From positions 1-36,169 of the forward strand of contig JAFGMO010000092.1 in the NCBI GenBank assembly GCA_016927475.1: 36,169 nt of DNA. Reading direction: 5' to 3'. The DNA is from Candidatus Aminicenantota bacterium. Lineage in GTDB: Bacteria > Acidobacteriota > Aminicenantia > Aminicenantales > Aminicenantaceae. The notes under the pieces are model-generated. The model was not told where the DNA came from and searched no databases. It worked only from the letters and a program-made list of their open reading frames with translations. Position numbers and translations under genes: made by a program. This document shows positions 14,690 through 23,590 of the stretch, one piece after another (the first letter of the stretch is position 1; each line of letters opens with the position of its first letter).

Positions 14690-16057
14690 ATGAAAAGAGC
14701 AAAAACCAAGACAATTTCGAGAAGTATTTTATCGCCATTTTTTAACACGGTTATCTTTTTCTTTATCTTTTTGGGGATAGCGGGGATTTCCTGCCGGTCC
14801 TGGGAAAGGGAGCATAACATGAGTCCTGTTAAGCCCGGTGTTGAGGTTTTTTTGGAAAAACATCTGAACCTCGTTCAAGGAAAAAAGGTGGGCTTGGTAA
14901 CCAATCCCAGTGGTTGTACCAGGGGATTAAAAAGCACGGTCGAAGTTTTTTATGAATCCCCGGATATTAATCTTGTTGCCCTGTACAGTCCGGAACATGG
15001 AGTCAGGGGAAACGCTCAGGCCGGAGAGTACGTACCTTTTGTGATTGATGAAAAATTCAACCTGCCGGTCTTCAGCCTCTATGGCCAGTCCAGAAAGCCG
15101 GAAAAAGACATGATGACCAATATTGATGCCTTTATGCGATCTTTCGATACGGTGAATGATGAAAAAATTCCTCAAGCATCAATGGTTAAAAACCTGGATG
15201 TCTTGGTTTTTGATATTCAGGACATAGGGACTCGCATTTATACCTATGCGGCCACGATGGCTTACTGCATGCGGGTTTGTGCTGAAAATGGTATAAAATT
15301 TATTGTTTTGGACCGCCCCAATCCGGTAAACGGAACCGACCTGGAAGGCCCCCTGCTCGAATATCCCGAATACAGCTCCTTCCTTGGACTTTATCCTATT
15401 CCGGTCCGTCACGGGATGACCGTTGGTGAACTGGCGCTTTTTTACAATGATAACTTTTTCGAAAAGAAAGCGACGCTAACGGTTGTTCCCGTGGAAGGCT
15501 GGATAAGGACCATGTGGTATGATGAAACGGGCTTGCCCTGGATTTTCCCTTCCCCAAATATGCCTACGCTGGAAACGGCTATCGTTTATCCGGGCCAGGT
15601 TTTTCTGGAAGGAACAAATGTTTCGGAAGGGCGGGGAACGACACATCCCTTTGAACTATTCGGCGCCCCCTGGATTGACGGTTATGACCTATGTCTGCGA
15701 TTGAACCGGCTGAATTTACCCGGTGTCAGATTCAGGGAAGCTTGGTTCACACCCACTTTTTCCAAGTACACGGGAGAACGCTGCGGAGGCGCCCAAATCC
15801 ATATCCTCGACCGAAAGAACTTTCGTCCTTTTAGCGTATCTCTGTATGTTATAAAAACCATACAGGATTTGTATCCCGAAAAGTTTCAGTTTTATGAGGA
15901 ATATTTCGATAAAATCATGGGAACCGCCCAAGTCCGTCTTTCCCTTATAAATGGGAAAAACGTCGAGGACATTCTGGCTGTTTATGAGGTTGAACTCAAG
16001 GAATTTTCCAAAAGACGAGCCCCTTATCTTCTTTACGGCTCCGAACGGCGTCACTGA
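14690..16057 (+). CDS. namZ: DUF1343 / NamZ-family exo-beta-N-acetylmuramidase-like lipoprotein
   Basis: The protein has 455 residues from the ATG at 14690. The N-terminus has a basic region, a long hydrophobic helix and a lipobox-like G-I-S-C (Cys about 36), so it is exported. Family motifs are present throughout: '[21 protein letters not shown]', '[15 protein letters not shown]', '[14 protein letters not shown]', '[18 protein letters not shown]', '[16 protein letters not shown]' and '[36 protein letters not shown]'. NamZ enzymes release terminal MurNAc from peptidoglycan fragments. Start choice is uncertain: no SD precedes 14690, while an ATG at 14819 has AAAGGGAG about 7 bases upstream but would remove the signal; a TTG at 14651 is also in frame. 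Its convergent neighbour is a GH9 enzyme. Confidence 0.88.
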   Translation: [455 protein letters not shown]

Positions 16058-16118
16058 TTTTTTGGGCACATATCATTTTTTTGACTATAATTATTCACAC
16101 ATCCGGACGGAAATTCGG

Positions 16119-17818
16119 TTACCGTTTGCGGATTCTTTTTTTCCGGTGTGAATTTCTTTCGTATTCCGAAAGGGCAAGTAGGAAATAGGCATTGTGAGGA
16201 AGCCAGGGTTCGTTCGTCTGCCAGGCATTTCCCGCAATGTCGAGGAAAGGAGTGTCCGAGGAAGGTGACGCCCGGACATACCCGTTGCAGATGGCACCCG
16301 GAACATGTCCATAGAGTCCATTATCGATGCTTTCATAGCGGTGGTGGTAGCGGGCAAGATGAATGGTTCCAGCCCCTTCCATCATACAGATCTCAAGGGG
16401 ATTGGCTCCCAAAATCCAATCCAAACAACCATATGCACGGATTTCCGCTTCTTGTGCCAGCGGATGAGGAAGACTATTTTCCATACAGAATCCAGCCCAG
16501 GCCAAAGAGAGATACATGGAATTCTGGCCGGCATACCATTCACCGGGGTGATAAGGATAAAAAATATGATCTTTATCCCACTTGGGAATATGAAAAGGAG
16601 CGACCCGTTGTGTGTCCCAAAGCAGGAAAAATTTCTCCAGGGATTGCTGGATTTCCGGTTTTAGGGAAGAGCTTGGGAAAACGCGTAAAAACTCAGCCAG
16701 GGCTGCGGGAACAAGACCCAGGTCTAACATCGGCCAGACATTCCAGGAACCATCGGCGGCCTGGCTGTCGCAAAGGCTGGATGCGTAGGAATGGGCTTCA
16801 GATGAGCTTTCCGTCTCCTCAAAAAGCCGGTGGATTTCCACAGCCGCTAAAAGACGCTTGCCCCGGTTAAGGTCGTTATCGAATGCCGGTTGAGACAGAA
16901 CAGTCTCCCACATGTCCCGGCAGATATCGGTCCAAACGGAAGATCCGGTTTTCCGCGCCAGAACAGCAAAAGCAGCCGCGGCAAGCTCAAGTTCATTCCA
17001 TCCTAAAGCCAGAACGGGCCGGTCATCTCCGCTGCCGGGAATGTTGTCCGTTTCCTCTTCGGGCGGGCCCCAATAACCGTATCCTGAAAACACCATGCCG
17101 GCCAAAAGGTTTGAATCGGGATTCCAGCATTTTTTGAGCCATTCCGCTCCCCAGAGAGCTTCATCAAGAGGCGAAGGGAAGCCCGGAGGCTCATCCCCCA
17201 GACGGTCTGCTTCAGAACCTGCGAAGCGGGCCAGGGCATAAACGCTTAGGGGAGTGTAGCCATTATATTTGTTGTAATCACCGGCATCATGCCAGCCTCC
17301 GGAGAGGTCATGGTGTGTTCCATCAGGGAAACGGCCGTCATCCAGGTGGCACGGACTGTGCCAGCCCGGCACTTCACATCCGCAGCGCTGTATATAAAAA
17401 AACCGGACGGCCAAGGGACCTGTCTGGGAGGCGATGCGGTGGGAAGAAATGACAAAGGGGCAGGATTCTACGGTTTTATCTTCAAAATAAATCCGGATCC
17501 GGTAGCGGCCCGGACGTTTCCAAAATGAAAAATCACCCACGCGATACCACATTTTCCAGGGTGAAATAAACTGAACCGGACCCCAATCCTGGCTATATAT
17601 GCTTCTTTCTCCGCGAAAGAGATGGAAAGATAAGACAGCTTCTGGAGGGAAATCGGCCTGAAGCCAAACGTGTTTGGGCCCGCTAAGATCGTAGCCGGCC
17701 TGGTTGACAAGAAGTTTGATCTCGGCGGCAGTAAGGAGGAGGTTCCATAAAATAAAGATGAAGAATACGCAGACCGCTCCCCGTTTTTTTGTGAAGAATG
17801 GTTTACCTGTTGGAGCAA
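16119..17818 (-). CDS. Glycoside hydrolase family 9 enzyme with N-terminal Ig-like domain; start needs a frameshift
   Basis: The GH9 (alpha/alpha)6 core carries 'GGWHDAGDYNKYNGYT' (catalytic Asp pair in D-A-G-D) and a late 'TNEPWLPHNAYFLLALSEYERN', the expected place of the acid Glu. The first in-frame ATG (17552) falls inside the cellulase Ig-like domain. Upstream, the same frame encodes a hydrophobic signal ('VCVFFIFILWNLLLTAA') and 'IKLLVNQAGYDLSG', the canonical start of that domain. No ATG, GTG or TTG exists in this frame before the stop at 17895-17897. A TTG at 17818 in the next frame joins if a -1 shift occurs at the A7 run (17784-17790), read as A-AAA-AAC. Either programmed slippage or a lost base explains this. 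GH9 members are endoglucanases or exo-glucosaminidases. It is last in a minus-strand run. Confidence 0.8.
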
Positions 17819-17884
17819 GCAGTGTGAGGATTCTCTTACGCCTTACGAAACCAGCCTTCCGCTTACTTGAATAAAGCAGGCGAG

Positions 17885-18622
17885 TTACCTCAAATTACGG
17901 ATTCTGACCTCAATATCGCTTTCGTCCTTGAGAAGGGTTACCAGTTCTTGGGGATTTGTTTGGCTGTAGTGGTATGGGTACAGGACAGCGGGGCGGAAGG
18001 CTTTGGCGGCATTGGCCACCATCTCGGGTGACATGGTGTAGGGCAGGTTCATAGGGAGAAAGGCGATATCGATGTTTTTTAAGGATTTCATCTCCGGAGT
18101 GTTTTCCGTGTCTCCGGCCACATAAACCCTTTTGTCTCCGAATGTCAGAATATAGCCGTTTCCATCGCCTTTGGGGTGATAGGGCAAGTTTTCACCGCGC
18201 GTATGAACTATGTTGTAAGCCGGAACCGCTTCCACTTTAATATCTTTAAATGTTGCTGTCTCTCCGTTTTTCATCACTTCGCCTTTTCCGATGGCCTCAT
18301 AACATATTTCGGTGAGAACGATCGTTGTGTCTTCCTTGGTAAGAATCTCGATGACTTCTTGATCGAGGTGATCCCCGTGTTCATGGGTAACGAAAATCAG
18401 GTCGGCCTTAGGCATATCATTGTAGTCTGCGTAGCTTCCAACCGGGTCGATGTGAATGATTTTGTTGTTGAAAGTAAACATCAGAGTGCCATGGGCGATA
18501 CAGGTGATTTTCAGGTCGCCGGCTGATGTTTTGATGATGTCTTCTTCGAACGGCAGGGCCTGACCCGCAGTCAATATAAGAAAAAAACCGACCAGCGATA
18601 TTAAAATATATTTATTCAACAT
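17885..18622 (-). CDS. Exported MBL-fold metal-dependent hydrolase (UlaG-like)
   Basis: The protein has 245 residues from the ATG at 18622, chosen because GAAGGAGG sits just upstream; an in-frame TTG at 18634 is upstream of that SD. A signal peptide covers residues about 1-20 ('LVGFFLILTAGQA'). The MBL fold carries 'FVTHEHGDHLD' (HxHxDH), 'YVAGDTENTPEM' (bridging Asp) and 'LYPYHYSQ' (final metal His). The pattern is that of the L-ascorbate-6-phosphate-lactonase-like subgroup, which is used as a generic label; the periplasmic location argues against a sugar-phosphate substrate. It lies 22 bp after the Tat aldo/keto reductase and 66 bp before GH9 on the same strand. Confidence 0.88.
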   Translation of the reverse strand: MLNKYILISLVGFFLILTAGQALPFEEDIIKTSAGDLKITCIAHGTLMFTFNNKIIHIDPVGSYADYNDMPKADLIFVTHEHGDHLDQEVIEILTKEDTTIVLTEICYEAIGKGEVMKNGETATFKDIKVEAVPAYNIVHTRGENLPYHPKGDGNGYILTFGDKRVYVAGDTENTPEMKSLKNIDIAFLPMNLPYTMSPEMVANAAKAFRPAVLYPYHYSQTNPQELVTLLKDESDIEVRIRNLR

Positions 18623-18644
18623 ATCCTCCTTCAAAAATGCTTTT

Positions 18645-19820
18645 TTATACCGAAAGCATATCGTGGGCCTCGACGAGACGCTGTTTTACCTGGAGACCAT
18701 AAGGGCAGGCTGAAACGCAGTATCCCGGACAGCCAGAGCAGGGAAGGGGCTTTTTGTCGTCAGGAAGCTGGGAATAATAACCCATGGCCTCTTTTTCCTG
18801 TTTGTAGTCCTCGAAGTACATCCGGTAACGAAGAACGTCATTCACGGCTACATCATAGGGACAAGCGGAAAGGCAGCTTGAGCAACTGACTCTGCAGTAA
18901 AGATGTGAGGTTGCTTTGCGGTATTCGGCAAGCAGCTGAAGGTCGGGACGCTGAAGAGGCTGGCCTGAAGCCCCTATATATTCTTCAACATGAGCGTAAC
19001 TGCTCATGGTAACGATGCAACAGTCGATATCTTTATTGGATAACACCCAGCGTATGGCGGCTTGAGGATAACTGACTTCATGGCTGATGAATTGTTTGAG
19101 GTTTCCGTGCTTGCCTCCGGCAAAAACCTTCATGGCAACGGTCGCGATTCCCTTTTTATGGACGGCGGCCAAAAGGGGCTCGATTTCTTTACCTTCATCG
19201 TGATTATAGATAGCCAGCACAACTTGGGTGAAATCCGAGTCTATGGCCTGTTTTAAAGTTAAAGGAGCATTGTGCGTCGAGAACCCCGTAAACCTTATTT
19301 TGCCGTCTTTTTTCAGGGTGGCATAGGCTTCCTGGAGCTCTTCGTTATCCAAAAATTTCACATCGCTCACGCCGTGGACGAGGGAGATATCGACATAATC
19401 CGTCTGCATCCTTTTCAGGCTGGCTTCGACCCTTTGGATGATGCTTTCCCGTGTGATCTTGTCTCTTTCGGAGTAGCCGTGCTTGGTGACGATAACGACC
19501 TTGTCCCTGACGTCTTTCAAGGCTTGACCAATAAACGTTTCACTTTTTGTCCTAAGATAATTTTCGGCTGTATCGAAATAATTGACTCCCAGGTCGTAGG
19601 CATACCGCAGAACATTGGGCTCGAACAGGGAGATGGCTCCACATGAAACATCGGAAACTTTAAGCCCCGTGTTTCCAAAGTTATTGTATTTTTTTATTTT
19701 AAGCGCGGTATCCCCGGACAGGGTTGACCCGGCACAGGCACCGGCTTTTCCAGTGATTCCTAATCCGACGATTCCCGTTGTCGCAGCGGATAAAAAATTC
19801 CGTCGGCTGACTTTTGTCAT
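18645..19820 (-). CDS. Tat-exported aldo/keto reductase with C-terminal iron-sulfur motifs (second copy)
   Basis: The protein has 391 residues. The Tat signal is S-R-R-N-F-L-S-A-A, then a Gly/Ala-rich hydrophobic core. The AKR barrel begins 'KYNNFGNTGLKVSDVSCG' and includes Asp/Tyr in 'YFDTAENYLRTKSE', Lys in 'IVTKHGY' and His in 'SLVHGVS'. The tail has two Cys clusters ('CRVSCSSCLSACP' and 'CSGCPGYCVSACP'), each with four Cys and a following Pro as in [4Fe-4S] ferredoxin motifs, though spacings are Cx3Cx2Cx3C and Cx2Cx3Cx3C, so they differ from the strict Cx2Cx2Cx3C of the copy at 4708-5931. The order LolA-like, AKR, MBL hydrolase and GH9 suggests an operon for extracytoplasmic substrate processing. 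Confidence 0.9.
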   Translation of the reverse strand: MTKVSRRNFLSAATTGIVGLGITGKAGACAGSTLSGDTALKIKKYNNFGNTGLKVSDVSCGAISLFEPNVLRYAYDLGVNYFDTAENYLRTKSETFIGQALKDVRDKVVIVTKHGYSERDKITRESIIQRVEASLKRMQTDYVDISLVHGVSDVKFLDNEELQEAYATLKKDGKIRFTGFSTHNAPLTLKQAIDSDFTQVVLAIYNHDEGKEIEPLLAAVHKKGIATVAMKVFAGGKHGNLKQFISHEVSYPQAAIRWVLSNKDIDCCIVTMSSYAHVEEYIGASGQPLQRPDLQLLAEYRKATSHLYCRVSCSSCLSACPYDVAVNDVLRYRMYFEDYKQEKEAMGYYSQLPDDKKPLPCSGCPGYCVSACPYGLQVKQRLVEAHDMLSV

Positions 19821-19835
19821 TGTTGTCTCCTTTCT

Positions 19836-20888
19836 TTACGATTCTTTTTTGATCCTAATGGCCATAAGAAGCTCTAGTTTTTCTGAAATATCTTTAAATT
19901 CGGAAGAAATAAGATAAATGATAAAATTTTCACCACGCCGGTTGGGAAGCATCAGCTTGCTTCCGGCTGAATAGGCGCTTCGCGGAGGGGATGAACTGTG
20001 ATAATCCAGCTTGACTTCGGACCCGGCCATGTTGAGGATCAAAGAATCTCCTTCCTTGATTCCGGCCTTATCCAGACATTCCCGGGTCCAATTTGTCTCG
20101 ATCATTAGGGCATTGCGGCGGAACGAGTAGCTGATGATGTTTCCTTTAAGCCCTGTTTCTTCAACGGCGACCTCTCCCGCATGGATGGTTGTATCGGTGT
20201 AGAAATTATCTGGGAGAGCGGGATTAATCGAGATATCAGATAATTCCGTGGTATTGCCGCGGGTTCCCACCTGGGAGCTGTACCAGGAAAGCGGAATTTT
20301 GATTCCCTGGACTTCTTCGAACGGTCCGAAATCGTAATTGACCTCGTAGATGTCACCCGAGGCATCACGGCTGCTCATGAACATTCTTTTCAGAAGATAT
20401 GTCTCGGCATTTAAATAAAATTCAACATTAAGATCGCCCATATTGGTTTTCAGTACAAAATTTTTCTCGGGACCGAAACTCTTCAGTCCCTGGAAGGACA
20501 AATCTTCGGCAAATTTTTCGAGAGTGAACAATCCGGCTTGAAGTTTCATCAAACAGGTCAGATGATTTTTTTCCAGCCCTTCCAGGTTTGATAATCTGTT
20601 GAAACAGTTCCGGCGCACTTCATCGCTGCTTACGACGGTCACTTCCGTAACAACGGGATCGACGCCTTCCACAATCTTCATTATAGATTCATTTGAGATA
20701 AACACCCGCGTCTGTCCTGTTTTGTAAGAGAAATTTTTCGTGGATTTTAAGGTTTCATGGGCTGACGATGCGGCTATGTTGTTCTTCAGGATTTCAGCAA
20801 CATCCATGTCAATCGAAGAAGCCTGAAGGCCGGAAAAGGAACAAAAGATGACGGCCAAGCCGATGATGAGTGGATAGATCTTTTTCAT
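19836..20888 (-). CDS. LolA-like outer-membrane-lipoprotein-sorting-type periplasmic protein
   Basis: The protein has 350 residues from the ATG at 20888 (GGAGGG about 7 bases upstream; the frame continues upstream to 20945 but without SD). A signal peptide spans residues about 1-23. The middle (about 100-250) has the LolA_like/'outer membrane lipoprotein-sorting' pattern: 'LNVEFYLNAETYLLKRMFMSSRDASGDIYEVNYDFGPFEEVQGIKIPLSWY'. The C-terminal ~90 residues ('ECLDKAGIKEGDSLILNMAGSEVKLDY...') form a separate beta-rich unit I do not recognise. These proteins are soluble periplasmic lipid or lipoprotein binders of mostly unknown role. It is first gene of the minus-strand run, with a 15-bp gap to the aldo/keto reductase. 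Confidence 0.72.
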   Translation of the reverse strand: MKKIYPLIIGLAVIFCSFSGLQASSIDMDVAEILKNNIAASSAHETLKSTKNFSYKTGQTRVFISNESIMKIVEGVDPVVTEVTVVSSDEVRRNCFNRLSNLEGLEKNHLTCLMKLQAGLFTLEKFAEDLSFQGLKSFGPEKNFVLKTNMGDLNVEFYLNAETYLLKRMFMSSRDASGDIYEVNYDFGPFEEVQGIKIPLSWYSSQVGTRGNTTELSDISINPALPDNFYTDTTIHAGEVAVEETGLKGNIISYSFRRNALMIETNWTRECLDKAGIKEGDSLILNMAGSEVKLDYHSSSPPRSAYSAGSKLMLPNRRGENFIIYLISSEFKDISEKLELLMAIRIKKES

Positions 20889-20915
20889 AAGTGCCCTCCT
20901 CATAAAAGTGAATTT

Positions 20916-20945
20916 ATTGTAACAGAATGACCAATTGGGCTGCAA
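20916..20945 (-). promoter_or_regulatory. Possible promoter for the LolA-like / AKR / MBL / GH9 run
   Basis: On the minus strand TTGCAG (20945-20940) and TACAAT (20921-20916) are separated by 18 bp, directly upstream of the SD of the first gene. The -10 is 5/6, while the -35 is weak (3/6). Confidence 0.35.
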
Positions 20946-20969
20946 TAGAGTGTGTCTCGGGAATTTTCA

Positions 20970-20998
20970 TTGTGTATTGTGAAGAGTGATTGTATACT
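20970..20998 (+). promoter_or_regulatory. Sigma70-type promoter for phoB-phoR
   Basis: TTGTGT (20970-20975), a 17-bp spacer and TATACT (20993-20998; 5/6 of consensus) lie just before the SD AAGGG and the phoB ATG at 21022. The leader would be short (about 17 nt). No TTAA-type repeat array like that at 23591 is seen here, so there is no visible sign of autoregulation. Confidence 0.55.
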
Positions 20999-21021
20999 TA
21001 ATTTACTGAATAAAAGGGAAA

Positions 21022-21717
21022 ATGCCTATGCCTCAGAATCAGAAACGGATCGCCGTCGTTGATGATGAACCTGATATTTTAAAACTTGTTTCCATTCACC
21101 TTGAGGGAGCGGGATTCCAGGTAAACGGTTTTCCGGATGCGGCAAGTTTTATTACTTTTATTGAAACCGATAAGCCCGACCTAATCATTCTTGACCTCAT
21201 GCTGCCTGATGCTGACGGTCTGGAAATTTGTAAATATATTAAGAGAAAGGATGAGTACGCGGGTATTCCCATCATCATGCTCACGGCCAAAGGGGGTGAA
21301 ACCGACAAAGTTCTGGGACTTGAGTTGGGTGCCGATGATTATGTAACAAAGCCCTTTTCGACTAAGGAACTTGTGGCAAGAGTGAAAGCCGTTCTGAGGC
21401 GGGGGGCCGGTTTTTCCGATGTCCGGGTCATCGAGGTCGGCGACGACCTGCGTATACTTCCGGAAAAACATGAAGTTTATGCCGGCGAGAAAAAAGTTGA
21501 TTTGACTTCGACGGAATTTAAGATCCTGCAGCTGCTTTCATCCAAAAAAGGATGGGTTTTCACCCGCGACCAAATCCTCGATTATCTCTGGGGGCAGGAA
21601 AAGGCCGTAATAGACAGAACCATTGATGTCCACATCAATCATTTGCGGGAAAAATTGGGGCCGGCCGCCCGTTATATCAACAATATAAGGGGAGTAGGCT
21701 ATAAGCTCGAAGTATGA
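21022..21717 (+). CDS. phoB: PhoB-type response regulator
   Basis: The 231-residue OmpR/PhoB-family regulator has a receiver domain (about 9-122) with the acidic pair D14/D15, phospho-acceptor D58 ('LIILDLMLPDADG'), T88 and K110 ('DDYVTKPFS'). The C-terminal winged-helix DNA-binding domain (about 135-230) has 'LTSTEFKILQLLSSKKGWVFTRDQILDYLWG' and 'RTIDVHINHLREKLG...INNIRGVGYKLE'. Phosphorylated PhoB binds direct repeats with 11-bp period; such an array lies at 23591-23631. ATG codons at 21022 and 21028 are both possible starts. It overlaps phoR by 4 bp. The Pst/porin genes downstream support the phosphate assignment. Confidence 0.92.
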   Translation: MPMPQNQKRIAVVDDEPDILKLVSIHLEGAGFQVNGFPDAASFITFIETDKPDLIILDLMLPDADGLEICKYIKRKDEYAGIPIIMLTAKGGETDKVLGLELGADDYVTKPFSTKELVARVKAVLRRGAGFSDVRVIEVGDDLRILPEKHEVYAGEKKVDLTSTEFKILQLLSSKKGWVFTRDQILDYLWGQEKAVIDRTIDVHINHLREKLGPAARYINNIRGVGYKLEV

Positions 21718-23441
21718 ACCGTTCACTTTTTCTTAAAATATTCGGCGTTTATTTTCTTATCATCGTTTTGCTGACGGTCCTTGTTCTGTTTGTGTCTTTT
21801 GTTGCTTTTCGAAAGTACCACATGAATTCTTTAGCTCAAAATCTGGAGCATCTCGGTGAGGCGATTAAATTTCAGATTGTTCCTTTTCTTGAAAAAGAAG
21901 AATACGAAAAACTTGATGCCTTTGTTAAATCCATGAAACCGAGAATCAAAACGCGCATTACAGTCGTCGACCGGGACGGCAAAGTCCTGGCCGACTCCGA
22001 TGAAGATCCGGCTGTTATGGATGACCATCAATTCCGTCCTGAGATTCTCCGAGCCTGGGCGGGAGAAGTCGGAAGGGCCAACCGTTTCAGTAGAACCATC
22101 CAGAAAAACATGCTTTATGTAGGAATTCCGATGACAAAAAGCGGGGAAGTGACTGCGGTCCTGCGCCTCAGCCTTTACCGGAGTGAGATTAACCTGTTTC
22201 TTTCCCGAATGAGAAAAAATATGATTCAGGTTGTTTTGGTGATTACGCTTGCGGCGCTGATTATTTCTTTCTTTTTTGCCCGTTCTTTAGCGCGTCCCAT
22301 AAGGGAACTTTCCAACGCTTCAAAAAGAATCGCTGAAGGGGATTTTGATACCAAGGTTTTCATCAAAAACCGCGATGAGCTGCAAGAACTCATGACGAGC
22401 TTCAATTATATGACGGATCAGATAAAATCCCTTTTTGACGAGATCTCACGCAAGAAAGACGAGTTGAACAGCATTTTATCTTCCATTCGCGAAGGACTTC
22501 TTGCTATCGATAAGGAAGGAAAAATCCTCATCAGCAATGACAGCTTCGATAAAATCGCCGGACATGACAAAATTAGAGAAAAATACTATTGGGAAGTGCT
22601 CCGGGAACCGGAGTTTGGTGATCTTATAAAAGGGGTCAGGGAAAGCGGAAAAAACAGGTCTGCGGAAATCGGCATCAACGACCGTATCTACTTCTGCAGT
22701 GCAATATATCTCGGAAGTCGCGGGGAGATCGTCGTCACTTTCCACGACATGACAGAGGTCAAAAATATTGAGAAGATAAAAAAAGATTTCATCGTCAACG
22801 TTTCCCACGAACTTCGAACTCCTCTTACGGCCATCAAAGGATTCGTCGAAACTCTCAAGGAAGACATCGGCGATAAAGGAAGTGAATACCTGCAGATTAT
22901 TAACCGTCATACGGAGCGTTTGATCAACATCGTAAAAGATCTTCTTTTTCTTTCCGAGCTGGAAGAGAAAAAAATCACCCTTGAATGGGAAAATGTGGAT
23001 TTCGGCCTGTTGACGGAAAACATCATGAAAATTTTCCGCCCTAAGATAAAAGATAAAAACCTGGATCTGGAAGTATCCGTTACCAAAAACCTTCCTCCTT
23101 TGGTTGGGGATTCCTTCAAGCTGGAACAGATGCTCATCAACCTGGTGGATAATGCCGTCAAGTATACGGAGAAGGGAAAAATTACTGTGAGTCTCAAGCA
23201 AGATAAAGATTGCTTGATTTTATCGGTGGAAGATACGGGTATCGGAATTCCGGATGACCAGCAAAACCGCATATTTGAACGCTTTTATGTCGTAGATAAA
23301 TCACGATCGAGAAAAGGTGGCGGAACGGGATTGGGATTGTCCATCGTCAAACACATCACGCTTCTTCATCGCGGCGAGGTCAAGGTGGAAAGCGGAATAA
23401 AGGGATCACGATTTACCGTGAGTCTTCCATTAAATCCGTAG
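21714..23441 (+). CDS. phoR: PhoR-type phosphate sensor histidine kinase
   Basis: The protein has 575 residues and starts at an ATGA overlap with phoB. It has TM1 (about 8-31), an extracytoplasmic segment of ~135 residues (about 32-167) with PAS/Cache-like 'ITVVDRDGKVLADSDEDP', TM2 (about 170-189), HAMP (about 190-243), a PAS domain (about 250-350, 'EGLLAIDKEGKILISNDSFDKIAG'), HisKA with phospho-His365 in 'VNVSHELRTPLTAIKGFVE', and HATPase_c with the N box 'NLVDNAVKYT', G1 'EDTGIGIP' and G2 'GGTGLGLSIV'. E. coli PhoR has only a tiny periplasmic part and senses via PstSCAB-PhoU; the larger outer domain here resembles Bacillus-type PhoR. It phosphorylates PhoB under phosphate limitation. Confidence 0.92.
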   Translation: MNRSLFLKIFGVYFLIIVLLTVLVLFVSFVAFRKYHMNSLAQNLEHLGEAIKFQIVPFLEKEEYEKLDAFVKSMKPRIKTRITVVDRDGKVLADSDEDPAVMDDHQFRPEILRAWAGEVGRANRFSRTIQKNMLYVGIPMTKSGEVTAVLRLSLYRSEINLFLSRMRKNMIQVVLVITLAALIISFFFARSLARPIRELSNASKRIAEGDFDTKVFIKNRDELQELMTSFNYMTDQIKSLFDEISRKKDELNSILSSIREGLLAIDKEGKILISNDSFDKIAGHDKIREKYYWEVLREPEFGDLIKGVRESGKNRSAEIGINDRIYFCSAIYLGSRGEIVVTFHDMTEVKNIEKIKKDFIVNVSHELRTPLTAIKGFVETLKEDIGDKGSEYLQIINRHTERLINIVKDLLFLSELEEKKITLEWENVDFGLLTENIMKIFRPKIKDKNLDLEVSVTKNLPPLVGDSFKLEQMLINLVDNAVKYTEKGKITVSLKQDKDCLILSVEDTGIGIPDDQQNRIFERFYVVDKSRSRKGGGTGLGLSIVKHITLLHRGEVKVESGIKGSRFTVSLPLNP

Positions 23442-23477
23442 ATAGCAGGCTCAATCCGTAAACGGTTCAGGTTAGTT

Positions 23478-23509
23478 TATTCTCTTCCAAAAACCGAGAA
23501 TACTTTTTA
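23478..23509 (+). terminator. Possible intrinsic terminator after phoR
   Basis: TATTCTC (23478-23484) and GAGAATA (23496-23502) form a perfect 7-bp but AT-rich stem with an 11-nt loop, followed by CTTTTT. It lies 37 bp after the phoR stop and would separate phoBR from the porin-pst unit. Confidence 0.45.
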
Positions 23510-23590
23510 AAAAATCCATCCATTAATTAAATCCATATTCACCAAGATATCTTCATGCCGGCCTCTATATAATTAGACTGAATAATGCAG

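Noticed and set aside
16093..16152. Long imperfect hairpin ATTCACAC ... GTGTGAAT between namZ and GH9
   Set aside because: The ~44-nt interior, the bulge and overlap with the GH9 3' coding end do not fit an intrinsic terminator; no independent support.
17468..17818. 116-residue frame overlapping the GH9 start region on the minus strand
   Set aside because: Only its first ~12 codons are useful (as a frameshifted start of GH9); beyond the A7 run the GH9 frame carries the recognisable signal peptide and domain.
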